Below are positions 1 through 7,886 of a DNA stretch of 35,860 nucleotides, one piece after another. Origin of the DNA: Clostridia bacterium (GTDB lineage: Bacteria; Bacillota; DTU025); contig JAYFQW010000036.1 of assembly GCA_034926675.1 (NCBI GenBank), forward strand, positions 1 through 35,860, read 5' to 3'. Under the pieces are notes generated by a model. That model saw only the letters and a program-made list of their open reading frames with translations, had not been told where the DNA came from and did no database searches. The first letter of the stretch is position 1. Every line of letters begins with the position of its first letter. The translations under genes were made by a program, and so were the position numbers.

Positions 1-66
1 GTCTCGCAGGTCGTTTATAGCCGCTGATGAGGCTCCGTGGTTCTCAAGATTCTGGTCCCGCAGGCT

Positions 67-710
67 GTCAGTGTCGGCCAAACCAGCATTGTCGCGCGAT
101 CAATGCGACTCAAATGGACATTGACCATCGGGTCAGTGTCCATTTGGTCGACATTGACGGTCCGACTCCCGCGGTCGAGGTTCGCGCAGGTCCCATAGCG
201 CGCGCGGGCGATTTCCGAAAACGCGTCTAGCTGCAAGTCAGCCTCGCCACATTATGCCATGATCCCGCCCTCTCGCGCGCAGTGTCGCCAATCTCGCCGG
301 AACGCGCGTTTGGAGGGTCTCAATGCTGGTTTCATCGACATGATCGACGTTTCAGTGTCGATTTCATCGACATTGACCTCCACACTCCGGGGTTCAAAGG
401 GTTGAAGGTTTTTTCAGCCGATTAGCAGGCCTGCAAATGGAGATTGCTTCCGTTACGGCCTGAATTAGTCGGATAAGGTCTGGAACGGGCAAGTGATCGA
501 GCAACTGGTAAGTCAACTCACCGACAATCTGACGGAACTGGTGTGCGTGGCCGATCCGGCTAGCGGGCAAATAAGCCTTTAGCTGGTCATTCCCCAAATG
601 CCTGGTTGCCATATGTTACATGCGGAACGTGAGCTCGATTGCGGGAGTCGTACCGTTAATGTCGAATTGAGCAGCATTGAGCGCGCGACAATGCCGGTTT
701 GATCGACAAG
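67..710. mobile_element. MITE-like element with long complex inverted ends
   Basis: The two ends of this stretch are imperfect inverted repeats. The left end (67-185) reads through a CAAACC-GCATTGTCGCGCG core (about 80-98), a TCAATGC block, then TCGACATTgACGGT and CGACTCCCGC blocks (148-175). The reverse complement of 625-710 contains the same blocks in the same order. The left copy carries about 37 extra bases that look like an internal duplication. Further related copies lie inside: TCAGTGTCSATTT-type repeats at 133-158 and 352-377, and CAATGCYGGTTTSATCGACA at 321-340 and 689-708. Multiple short repeats at both ends recall IS21-type termini, but no transposase is present. The only internal open frame is a 72-codon minus-strand ORF (394-612) that I do not recognise and do not call. 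The element ends just before bioY. Confidence 0.5.
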
Positions 711-773
711 GAAGGTGAACGCTGGTCGGTGTTGAAGTATATTGTGTACACTCGTGACTCTAGGGGTGATCAA

Positions 774-1373
774 TTGAGCACTCGACGCATGGTGTTGGCG
801 GCTGTTTTTGCTGCAACGATTGCAGTATCGGCCTTTGTTGTGATTCCGATTCCGGGAAGCCCTGTTCCATTCACAATGCAGGTGCTAGTGGTGCTGCTCG
901 CTTCGGCGGTGCTCGGATCGAAGACTGGATTTGCATCAGTGCTCGCCTACCTGGCAATCGGTGCACTGGGGGTTCCGGTCTTCTCTGGCGGCAGAGCAGG
1001 GATCGCAGTCCTGGCTGGACCGACCGGCGGGTATCTGTGGGGGTTCCTCCTGGCGTCAGCCGTCGTGGGTCGGATCGCTTCTGGCACTGGCTCTGTGGCT
1101 GACTTTGGCGCCGGTGCTGGCTCCGATGCTGCTTGCAGTGCGAACTCTGACCGTTGGCGCATGTTGCTGGCTATGTCCGCGGGGATTGCCGTCATCTACG
1201 TCTTCGGCTGGGTGCAGCTGGCCATAGTCGCAAACATCGGGTTTGCGAGGGCATTTACAGTGGGAGTTCTGCCGTTCATACCCTTGGATCTTGCCAAGGC
1301 GGCTGCAGCAGGGTCTATTGCACTGAGGGTTCGTAGGGTCACTGAATCCGCGAGAGCGTCTATGTCGCTGTGA
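774..1373 (+). CDS. bioY: BioY family biotin transporter (S component)
   Basis: This is a small integral membrane protein of about 199 residues that binds biotin and imports it, alone or with the ECF energising module. The sequence shows the family's N-terminal helix followed by an IPIPGSPVPFTMQVLVVLL stretch, the LGSKTG and YLAIGALGVPVFSGG motifs, the GPTGGYLWGF motif, and a C-terminal FIPLDLAKAAAA segment; all are typical of BioY. I chose the TTG at 774 because AGGGGTGAT lies a few bases upstream; the longer open frame back to 699 has no ribosome site. No ecfA/ecfT genes are nearby, so it would work alone or with a shared ECF module encoded elsewhere. Its location next to a biotin-dependent decarboxylase module is a sensible functional pairing. 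A GTGTACAC palindrome lies just upstream (about 744-751). Confidence 0.9.
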   Translation: MSTRRMVLAAVFAATIAVSAFVVIPIPGSPVPFTMQVLVVLLASAVLGSKTGFASVLAYLAIGALGVPVFSGGRAGIAVLAGPTGGYLWGFLLASAVVGRIASGTGSVADFGAGAGSDAACSANSDRWRMLLAMSAGIAVIYVFGWVQLAIVANIGFARAFTVGVLPFIPLDLAKAAAAGSIALRVRRVTESARASMSL

Positions 1374-1403
1374 CGACTGAATGAGCATGCCAACGTTGGG
1401 GGG

Positions 1404-3080
1404 ATGGCTGAATTGCAGAAAGAGGATCTCAAGATCGCGCACAGTCGGTGGAGAGGCGTGACCTACACCAAAGTGGTCTCCAAGTTTCCCGAGCGGAAGG
1501 CGAGGTTCGAGGGCAGCTCTGGTATTGAGGTTGAGCCTCTGTACACCCCTTTCGATACTGAGAACACTGATTATCTGGAGAACATAGGCTACCCCGGGGA
1601 GTTCCCGTTTACCCGCGGTGTGCAGCCTACGATGTATCGCGGGCGCTTCTGGACCATGCGGCAGTACGCGGGGTTCGCGACTGCAGAGGAGTCGAACCGG
1701 CGGTATAAGTACCTTTTGGATCAGGGCCAGACAGGGCTGTCCGTTGCATTCGACCTTCCCACCCAGATAGGGTACGATTCCGATAATGCGCTGTCCTTGG
1801 GAGAGGTCGGAAAGGTGGGGGTCGCCATCGACTCCCTAGCAGACATGGAGATCTTGTTCGGTGGGATACCGCTTGACAAAGTATCCACGTCGATGACCAT
1901 CAACGCTCCAGCCTCTGTCCTGCTGGCAATGTACATAGCTGTGGCGGAGAAGCAGGGAGTAACTGCGGACCAGCTTGACGGCACGATCCAGAACGACATT
2001 CTGAAGGAATACGCGGCGCGGGGCACCTACATATTCCCGCCGAAGCCATCGATGCGGCTCATCACGAACATCTTCGAATATTGCTCCAAGAGCGTTCCGA
2101 AGTGGAACACCATCAGCATCAGCGGCTACCACATAAGAGAAGCCGGCGCCACCGCTGTGCAGGAAGTGGCGTTCACCCTGGCTGATGGCATCGCCTACGT
2201 GCAGGCTGCGGTGGATGCGGGTCTGGCGGTGGACGATTTCGCACCCAGGCTGTCTTTCTTCTTCAACGCCCACAATGACCTGTTTGAGGAGGTCGCTAAG
2301 TTCAGGGCGGCCAGAAGGCTGTGGGCCAAGGTCATGCGCGATAGATTTGGGGCCAAGAACCCCAAGTCGATGATGCTGAGGTTCCACACTCAGACCGCAG
2401 GCTGCACCCTCACTGCTCAGCAGCCAGACAACAACGTCGTGAGAGTTGCTATGCAGGCGCTTGCGGCAGTTCTCGGCGGAACTCAGTCGCTGCACACCAA
2501 CTCTCGGGACGAGGCACTGGCTCTCCCAAGCCAGGATTCGGTTAGGATCGCCCTGCGGACCCAGCAGATCATCGCCTACGAGAGCGGTGTGGCGGATACC
2601 GTTGACCCGATGGCAGGCTCCTACTATGTTGAGTCACTCACCGACAAGATCGAGGCCGCTGCTGCCGGCTACATCAAGCGCATCGACGAGATGGGAGGAG
2701 CTGCCGCAGCCATAGAGCGGGGCTTCATCCAGAACGAGATCGAGGAGAGCGCCTACAAGTACCAGATGGAACTGGAGTCTTCCGACCGTGTGGTGGTGGG
2801 CCTGAACAAGTTCCAGATCACAGAGGCGCCTCCCAAGGGCCTCCTCAAGGTCGACCCGGCAGTTGGGGAGCAGCAGCGGGCGAAGCTTGCCGCGCTGCGC
2901 GGGAGGCGTGATGGGGCAGCAGTCGGCGTGGCGCTTGACGCCCTGCGCCAGGCAGCGAGTGGTTCGGATAACCTCATGCCGTACATCATAGATGCCGTGA
3001 AGGCGTACGCTACACTGGGCGAAATATGTGACACGCTGCGCGGGGTCTTTGGAGAGTATAAGCCCCAGGCGGCCTACTAG
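1404..3080 (+). CDS. mcmA1: Methylmalonyl-CoA mutase, large (catalytic) subunit
   Basis: This is the TIM-barrel subunit of adenosylcobalamin-dependent methylmalonyl-CoA mutase, which interconverts succinyl-CoA and (R)-methylmalonyl-CoA. At 558 residues it is the split form lacking the B12-binding domain, which is encoded by the next gene. Visible family signatures are [19 protein letters not shown] and the [11 protein letters not shown] segment near residues 60-95, [17 protein letters not shown], the [12 protein letters not shown] motif containing the conserved active-site histidine, and [15 protein letters not shown]. The ATG at 1404 is preceded directly by a run of G; the start is supported by the N-terminus aligning with the usual family length. 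It heads a tight operon with the small subunit (20-bp gap), meaB, epimerase and an exported protein. Confidence 0.96.
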   Translation: MAELQKEDLKIAHSRWRGVTYTKVVSKFPERKARFEGSSGIEVEPLYTPFDTENTDYLENIGYPGEFPFTRGVQPTMYRGRFWTMRQYAGFATAEESNRRYKYLLDQGQTGLSVAFDLPTQIGYDSDNALSLGEVGKVGVAIDSLADMEILFGGIPLDKVSTSMTINAPASVLLAMYIAVAEKQGVTADQLDGTIQNDILKEYAARGTYIFPPKPSMRLITNIFEYCSKSVPKWNTISISGYHIREAGATAVQEVAFTLADGIAYVQAAVDAGLAVDDFAPRLSFFFNAHNDLFEEVAKFRAARRLWAKVMRDRFGAKNPKSMMLRFHTQTAGCTLTAQQPDNNVVRVAMQALAAVLGGTQSLHTNSRDEALALPSQDSVRIALRTQQIIAYESGVADTVDPMAGSYYVESLTDKIEAAAAGYIKRIDEMGGAAAAIERGFIQNEIEESAYKYQMELESSDRVVVGLNKFQITEAPPKGLLKVDPAVGEQQRAKLAALRGRRDGAAVGVALDALRQAASGSDNLMPYIIDAVKAYATLGEICDTLRGVFGEYKPQAAY

Positions 3081-3100
3081 GAAGGGGGAGCGGGCGAGAC

Positions 3101-3496
3101 ATGGACAAGAAGATCAGAGTTCTCGTGGCCAAGCCCGGCCTGGACGGCCACGATAGGGGCGCGAAGGTAGTGGCGCGTGCCCTGCGTGATGCGGGCATGG
3201 AGGTCATCTACACAGGACTCAGGCAGACTCCGGATCAGATTGTGGCCACGGCCATTCAGGAGGATGTGGACGCGATCGCTATGTCGATCCTATCCGGCGC
3301 TCACGGTTATCTCTTCCCGCGGGTGATGGAGCTTCTTGCGGAGCGTGGGGTGGACGATATCCTGGTAATAGGGGGCGGGATTATCCCTGAGGAGGATATC
3401 CCTGCGCTTAAGGAATGCGGCATTGCTGAGATATTTGGCCCGGGCACACTCACATCCGACACGGTCAGGTTCATCCGCGAGAACGTCAAGAAGTAG
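3101..3496 (+). CDS. mcmA2: Methylmalonyl-CoA mutase, small (B12-binding) subunit
   Basis: This 131-residue protein is a stand-alone cobalamin-binding Rossmann-like domain. It carries the DxHxxG signature as D15, H17 and G20; H17 is expected to be the lower axial ligand of cobalt. The later SILSGAH and VIGGGIIP segments are also typical of the fold. It pairs with the large subunit encoded 20 bp upstream, giving the two-gene mutase seen in archaea and many anaerobic bacteria. A purine-rich ribosome site (GGAAGGGGGAG) precedes the ATG. Length and sequence agree with the family and there is no sign of damage. Confidence 0.95.
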   Translation: MDKKIRVLVAKPGLDGHDRGAKVVARALRDAGMEVIYTGLRQTPDQIVATAIQEDVDAIAMSILSGAHGYLFPRVMELLAERGVDDILVIGGGIIPEEDIPALKECGIAEIFGPGTLTSDTVRFIRENVKK

Positions 3497-3511
3497 GGGC
3501 GGTTTTCATCT

Positions 3512-4564
3512 ATGAGCCACATCGATCTCGCGCGCCGCGCCATATGCCGCGACATCAGAGCGGTGTCGCGCCTGATGACGGTCTTCGAAAACAAGGCAGA
3601 GGGCTTCGAGGAGGCTTACGCCACCGTATATCCCTACACTGGCCGCGCTCACGTGATCGGCGTGACGGGCCCGCCAGGCTCTGGTAAGAGCACCCTCGTA
3701 GACAAGATCGTCGGGGGGTTCAGAGAACGGGGCAGATTGGTGGGAATCGTCGCAGTGGATCCTACCAGCCCTTTCACTGGAGGGGCGCTTCTCGGTGACC
3801 GCGTACGCATGCAGCGCCACTCCACCGATGACGGTGTGTTTATCCGAAGCATGGGCACAAGAGGGCACCTGGGCGGGGTATCCCGCGCAACCTCGGGAGC
3901 GGTCGATGTGCTAGATGCCGCGGGCTACGATTACGTGATAATCGAGACGGTCGGCGTCGGCCAGTCAGAGGTGGAGATTGCCTCCATTGCCGATACCGTG
4001 GTTTTGGTGCAGGTGCCCGGGCTCGGCGATGATATTCAGGTGATCAAAGCTGGCGTGATGGAGATTGGCGACATCTTCGTCGTCAACAAGAAGGACCGAC
4101 CAGGTGTCGAGAGAACTGTGGCGGAGATCCGGGTCGCTCTCGAGCTCGGCGGCGACGGGCGCGCCGGCGGGCGCGGATCGGGAGGACATCACGGTTCAGC
4201 GGGATCCGCAACTAAGTCGAAAGCGGGGCCGGAAGGGGAGTCCGCGTCCGCGTCGGGCAGTGCGCCGGGTTGGCGCCCTCCGATTCTTCAGACAATGGCA
4301 GAGACGGGCGAGGGTGTGCCTGAGTTGTGCGCCCAGTGTGATGCGCACTTCAATGCCATGGAGAGTTCCGGGGCCCTAGCGGAGCGACGGTACCGGCGGG
4401 CGCGCACAGAGACCATGCAGATCACTTCGGAGCGTATATGGAGAGGCCTCGAAGACGATCCACATGCGCTTCAGGCTGCGGAGGACCTAGCGTGGAGCGT
4501 GGCGCGGCGGGCTACTGATCCGTACGGAGCTGCGGAGGCACTCTACAGGATGCTTGTGGGATAG
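3512..4564 (+). CDS. meaB: MeaB/ArgK-type G-protein chaperone of methylmalonyl-CoA mutase
   Basis: This is a GTPase that protects and reloads adenosylcobalamin on methylmalonyl-CoA mutase. The Walker A motif GPPGSGKST lies at residues 53-61, the AVDPTSPFTGGALLGDR segment follows, ETVGVGQSE is the G3 region, and NKKD (residues 192-195) is the G4 specificity motif. The C-terminal part has the expected helical dimerisation region after WRPPI. Unusually, about 40 residues rich in Gly, Ser and Ala (about 211-252) sit between the G domain and the WRPPI segment. This is longer than I expect for the family and looks like a GC-rich linker expansion. The gene follows mcmA2 by 15 bp and precedes the epimerase by 12 bp, which matches its role. 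Confidence 0.93.
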   Translation: MSHIDLARRAICRDIRAVSRLMTVFENKAEGFEEAYATVYPYTGRAHVIGVTGPPGSGKSTLVDKIVGGFRERGRLVGIVAVDPTSPFTGGALLGDRVRMQRHSTDDGVFIRSMGTRGHLGGVSRATSGAVDVLDAAGYDYVIIETVGVGQSEVEIASIADTVVLVQVPGLGDDIQVIKAGVMEIGDIFVVNKKDRPGVERTVAEIRVALELGGDGRAGGRGSGGHHGSAGSATKSKAGPEGESASASGSAPGWRPPILQTMAETGEGVPELCAQCDAHFNAMESSGALAERRYRRARTETMQITSERIWRGLEDDPHALQAAEDLAWSVARRATDPYGAAEALYRMLVG

Positions 4565-4576
4565 GAGGGACATGAT

Positions 4577-4990
4577 TTGATCAAGTCGGTTGACCATATC
4601 GGGATTGCAGTCTCCGATCTCGACGCGGCCATAAGGGTGTACACCGATACCCTAGGCATTGCACTGAACGGCGCCGAGACTGTGCCGGAGCAGAAAGTGA
4701 GAGTGGCTTTTCTCCCAGCGGGAGAGACTGAGATCGAGCTTCTCGAATCGACAGATCCTGAGGGCCCCATCGCCAAGTTCATCGAGAAGAAGGGAGAGGG
4801 CATCCAGCACATCGCCTTCAGGGTGGATGACATAGATGCTGCTCTTGAAGAGATGAAGGCCAAAGGCGTGCGTCTTATCGATGAGAAGCCTAGATACGGG
4901 GCTGGAGGTGCGCGAATCGCGTTCCTGCATCCTAAGTCCACTGGTGGAGTCCTCATCGAGCTATGCGAGAGGGAAGGGGAGAAGAAGTAG
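4577..4990 (+). CDS. mce: Methylmalonyl-CoA epimerase
   Basis: This is a 137-residue vicinal-oxygen-chelate (glyoxalase fold) enzyme that interconverts (R)- and (S)-methylmalonyl-CoA. Both halves of the fold are visible. Likely metal ligands are H7 in VDHIGIAV, H78 in IQHIAFRVDD and E128 in VLIEL, with further family signatures in ETEIELLE. The start is TTG at 4577, with AGGAGG about eight bases upstream. It links the mutase, which makes the R isomer, to the convergent decarboxylase operon, which uses the S isomer, so it belongs functionally to both operons. No anomalies are visible. Confidence 0.94.
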   Translation: MIKSVDHIGIAVSDLDAAIRVYTDTLGIALNGAETVPEQKVRVAFLPAGETEIELLESTDPEGPIAKFIEKKGEGIQHIAFRVDDIDAALEEMKAKGVRLIDEKPRYGAGGARIAFLHPKSTGGVLIELCEREGEKK

Positions 4991-4991
4991 C

Positions 4992-5699
4992 ATGATGAGA
5001 AATGGAAAACTGATCACCGCCGCTATTGCGGCGACCTTGGCCCTACTCGTGTTTGCCGGGGCGTGTTCTGCCCAGGTAGGCGCGATGTCCGGCAACTCCG
5101 TGGGATGGGTCTTCCTGAAGACTGACGAGCTGAACGGGCAGCTCACGGATCATGGGTTTGCCGAGATGCCCAAGGGCATGTTCATCTGGGGCGGATATGG
5201 AATAGGCGATATTCCTGGCGGAAAGTGGTCCATCGGCGGATGGGGCGCCGGTGGCAATGCCAAGTCGGTTTCCGGCTCTGGAGCCTCTGCGAAAACCGCG
5301 ACGCTCGCGCTTTCCATGGGCGGCATCATGGCGCAGTACAACATCAGCGTGTCCGAGAAAGTCAGGTTTGGGCTCGGTGCGGTGCTCGGCGGCGGAGCTG
5401 CGACGCTAACCGCAACCTCAGGGCAGGTGGGTGGTTTCGAAGATCTGCTTGGCCCCGGGCATTCCTCGTCCGCATGGCGACCCTATCTGCTGGCGCAGCC
5501 TCAGGCATCACTGGCGTTCCCAGTGTCGCAGATGATCGACGCTAGGATCTCGGGAGGCTATACGTTTATGTATGCCCCCGTGGGCTGGATTGAAGGATCA
5601 AGGTTCCGCGAGCATTTCCAGGGCCCGCTCAAGACGATTGGTGTTCCATTCATCGAGCTGGGCATATCATTTGGCGGCCCGATGGGGGCATCTGACTAA
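4992..5699 (+). CDS. Exported Gly-rich protein, possibly a beta-barrel, unknown function
   Basis: This is a protein of about 235 residues with an N-terminal signal peptide (basic MMRNGK, then a hydrophobic stretch ending near CSAQV). I do not recognise the family. The mature part alternates short Gly-rich segments with amphipathic strands such as RFGLGAVLGGGAATLT and ends in a FIELGISFGG strand. That pattern resembles outer-membrane beta-barrels and, if real, would imply a diderm host. The FAGAC segment is a poor match to a lipobox, so cleavage by signal peptidase I is more likely. The ATG at 4992 starts 1 bp after the epimerase stop and has an AAGGGGAGAAG ribosome site inside the epimerase gene, so the two are co-transcribed. 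Why it sits in a methylmalonyl-CoA operon is unclear. Confidence 0.6.
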   Translation: MMRNGKLITAAIAATLALLVFAGACSAQVGAMSGNSVGWVFLKTDELNGQLTDHGFAEMPKGMFIWGGYGIGDIPGGKWSIGGWGAGGNAKSVSGSGASAKTATLALSMGGIMAQYNISVSEKVRFGLGAVLGGGAATLTATSGQVGGFEDLLGPGHSSSAWRPYLLAQPQASLAFPVSQMIDARISGGYTFMYAPVGWIEGSRFREHFQGPLKTIGVPFIELGISFGGPMGASD

Positions 5700-5739
5700 C
5701 TGATCCGGCGCCAAGCGCGGCACAGGCAGGCCACTGGAA

Positions 5740-5787
5740 GAGCCCCAGACTCGCGCGGCGTGCCGCTCGGAGCCTGGGGCTCGTTTT
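5740..5787. terminator. Intrinsic terminator between convergent operons
   Basis: A perfect 9-bp stem, GAGCCCCAG (5740-5748) with CTGGGGCTC (5774-5782), is followed by GTTTTC on the plus strand. The loop contains a second small stem, GCGGC/GCCGC. It lies between the plus-strand mcm operon and the minus-strand mmd operon. On the minus strand only scattered T residues follow, so termination is clearest for the plus strand. Confidence 0.8.
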
Positions 5788-5825
5788 CATTTGCGCATTG
5801 CTTACGGGGAATCCCAAGAAATCGA

Positions 5826-6962
5826 CTAGAGCCCTCCAAACCGCGACAACAGTACGCCCGCAACTATGGCCGAGCCTATTACCCCCGCCACATTCGGACC
5901 CATAGCATGCATCAGCAGGAAGTTGCCGGGCTTCTCCTCCTGCGCCACTACCTGCACCACTCGAGCGGCCATGGGAACGGCCGACACTCCAGCGGAGCCG
6001 ATAAGCGGGTTAACCTTTCTCTTGGAGAGCCAGCACATCAGGTCGCCGAGGAGTACTCCGCCTGCAGTGCCTCCTGAGAACGCGATGAGCCCCAGGATGA
6101 TGATGCTTATGGTTTTCCAGTTAAGGAAGCTGGCGGCGTTCGCGGTTGCGCCCACCGTGGTGCCTAAGAAGATCGTTATGATGTTGATGAGTTCGTTCTG
6201 CGCCGTTTTCGAAAGCCGGTCCACGACTGCCGATTCGCGGAGCAGGTTGCCCATCATCAGAGAGGCTACCAGGGCTGCAGCTGATGGCAGCATTAGTCCA
6301 ACAACCAGTGTGACGATTATTGGGAACAGGATTCGCTCAGTCTTCGACACGGGACGAAGCTGCTCCATCACGATCTCGCGGTCCGTCTTCCTTGTCAGCG
6401 CCCTCATAATCGGGGGCTGGATGATAGGAACCAACGCCATGTAGGAGTAGGCCGCGATGGCAATGGGCCCGAGCAAGTGTGGCGCCAGTCTGGTGGTCAC
6501 GTAGATCGCCGTCGGTCCGTCGGCGCCTCCGATTATGCCGATGGAGCCTGCCTCAGCCGGCGTGAAGCCAAGCAGAAGAGCGCCGATGAACGTGATGAAT
6601 ATCCCAAATTGAGCTGCCGCCCCGAGGAGGATGGTGGATGGATTCGCGATGAGAGGACCGAAGTCGGTCATCGCTCCGACGCCCAGGAAGATGAGCGGCG
6701 GGTATATGCCGAGCTTAACCCCTTGATACAGATAGTAGAGGAGCCCGCCGATCACGCCGTCCTTCGGGCCATCCATGAGCCCTGCAAGAGGCAGGTTCGC
6801 GAGCAGCATTCCGAATGATATGGGCAGGAGAAGCAGGGGCTCGAATTTCCGGACAATCGCCAGGTACATGAGTATGCCTGAGATTGCGAACATGATGATC
6901 TCTTTGTAGGTTATGGCCGCGAAGCCTGTGGACCGAAGAAAGCCAACCATAGCATCGGCCAA
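5826..6962 (-). CDS. mmdB: Sodium-pumping methylmalonyl-CoA decarboxylase, beta subunit
   Basis: This is the integral-membrane subunit (378 residues) that decarboxylates carboxybiotin and exports Na+ in the OadB/GcdB/MmdB family. The sequence is strongly hydrophobic with about ten membrane segments. It carries the conserved [19 protein letters not shown] motif, containing the key aspartate of the family, and [14 protein letters not shown], plus the late [13 protein letters not shown] motif. It is the last gene of a four-gene minus-strand operon (mmdA, D, C, B). The predicted TTG start has an AAAGGGG sequence about nine bases upstream; an internal ATG four codons later is an alternative. Specificity for methylmalonyl-CoA over oxaloacetate or glutaconyl-CoA comes from context: the mutase and epimerase are adjacent. 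Confidence 0.93.
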   Translation of the reverse strand: MADAMVGFLRSTGFAAITYKEIIMFAISGILMYLAIVRKFEPLLLLPISFGMLLANLPLAGLMDGPKDGVIGGLLYYLYQGVKLGIYPPLIFLGVGAMTDFGPLIANPSTILLGAAAQFGIFITFIGALLLGFTPAEAGSIGIIGGADGPTAIYVTTRLAPHLLGPIAIAAYSYMALVPIIQPPIMRALTRKTDREIVMEQLRPVSKTERILFPIIVTLVVGLMLPSAAALVASLMMGNLLRESAVVDRLSKTAQNELINIITIFLGTTVGATANAASFLNWKTISIIILGLIAFSGGTAGGVLLGDLMCWLSKRKVNPLIGSAGVSAVPMAARVVQVVAQEEKPGNFLLMHAMGPNVAGVIGSAIVAGVLLSRFGGL

Positions 6963-6983
6963 GGAAAGTCGCCCCTTTCTCCG

Positions 6984-7379
6984 TTAAGCGGGGTCGATCG
7001 TCAGAAGAGCGTCTCCAGTGTTCACCGACGCGCCCTTCTCGACCGCAATACCCCTGACGACTCCAATGCGTCCAGCGAAGATCTCATTCTCCATCTTCAT
7101 GGCTTCGAGCATCATCACAACTGTCCTGGGCTCGACCTTGTCGCCGGCTTTCACCTTGATATCGATAATAGTGCCTGGCATCGGGGCCTTCACTGCGTTA
7201 GCTTTGCCCGAGCCGGATGGCTTGGATGGTGCGGCCGGCTTGGCCGGCGCCGCCTGGGCAGTCGGGACAGCGGGAGCAGTCGGCGCGACTGGCGCATGGG
7301 TCACTGCAGAAGGCACGCCAACCTCATCGACTTCAACATCGTATGCATTTCCGTTGACACGGACGCGGAACTTTCTCAC
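6984..7379 (-). CDS. mmdC: Biotin carrier subunit of methylmalonyl-CoA decarboxylase
   Basis: This 131-residue biotinyl carrier protein has a short N-terminal beta region (MRKFRVRVNG), an Ala/Pro-rich flexible linker at about residues 28-60, and a C-terminal biotinyl domain. Lys95 in EAMKMEN is the biotinylation site. The carrier shuttles CO2 between the carboxyltransferase MmdA and the membrane pump MmdB. A GTG start is used, with AGGAGG upstream. The gene lies between mmdD and mmdB, as in known methylmalonyl-CoA decarboxylase operons. The Ala/Pro linker is what allows the long swing of the biotin arm. Confidence 0.95.
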   Translation of the reverse strand: MRKFRVRVNGNAYDVEVDEVGVPSAVTHAPVAPTAPAVPTAQAAPAKPAAPSKPSGSGKANAVKAPMPGTIIDIKVKAGDKVEPRTVVMMLEAMKMENEIFAGRIGVVRGIAVEKGASVNTGDALLTIDPA

Positions 7380-7406
7380 TTCACCGTTCCTCCTTGATAT
7401 CGAATG

Positions 7407-7871
7407 CTATTGCCTCATGGCTCGCTGCCGGCCGGCCATGTTATCGCGCCTTCCAGCTAGACCCCACAGGTTAGCCTGGGCAGGATACGCGCGCGCGGAT
7501 GCCCCGGCAGCATCTGGGCGGGTCTGTTCACCAGTGATGATCGCCATCACAGCTGCGATAGCTGCTATCTCTTCCTCAGCACGAGCGGACGGCTGCCCTG
7601 CATGGTCTGCCGCTGGTGCAGCAATCGCGTCCGGCTCGGGTTCTGGCGCTAGGTCAGTCTCTTCACCTGTGTGAGATTCCTCTTCATCCTCGCCATCATC
7701 TTGGCTTCCACCGGCTCCAGCTCTGGCAGTGCCATGTTTGCCATTGGACATCTTCGCCATCATCAGCATCACGCCCTGAAGGATGGCAAGGCCCACGAAG
7801 GTGACTGCCATTCCCATTAGGGTCGTCTGCAGCCCCAGGCCGAGCTTGCCAAGTAGTGTCATCTGCTCCAT
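7407..7871 (-). CDS. mmdD: OadG-family small membrane subunit (delta/gamma)
   Basis: This is a 154-residue protein with one N-terminal membrane helix (GLGLQTTLMGMAVTFVGLAI, about residues 10-40) typical of the sodium-pump decarboxylase gamma/delta subunit, which stabilises the complex and anchors the carboxyltransferase. The rest is an acidic, then Ala/Pro-rich, low-complexity tail, longer than I would expect, with no enzymatic motif. The ATG start has a GGGGAGG site upstream. It lies 15 bp downstream of mmdA and 27 bp upstream of mmdC. The assignment rests on the helix signature plus operon position, since tail sequences in this family are poorly conserved. Confidence 0.85.
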   Translation of the reverse strand: MEQMTLLGKLGLGLQTTLMGMAVTFVGLAILQGVMLMMAKMSNGKHGTARAGAGGSQDDGEDEEESHTGEETDLAPEPEPDAIAAPAADHAGQPSARAEEEIAAIAAVMAIITGEQTRPDAAGASARAYPAQANLWGLAGRRDNMAGRQRAMRQ

Positions 7872-7886
7872 TTGTATCGCCTCCCC

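Noticed and set aside
67-377. Short repeats as a CRISPR array
   Set aside because: The repeats differ in length and orientation, spacing is irregular, and no cas genes are present. They fit transposon ends better.
394-612. A 72-codon minus-strand open frame inside the MITE-like element
   Set aside because: No convincing ribosome site or similarity was seen, and its position between inverted ends makes a chance frame likely.
1836-2495. A 219-codon open frame on the minus strand
   Set aside because: It lies fully inside mcmA1, which has clear family motifs. The antisense frame has no recognisable domain and arises from codon bias in GC-rich DNA.
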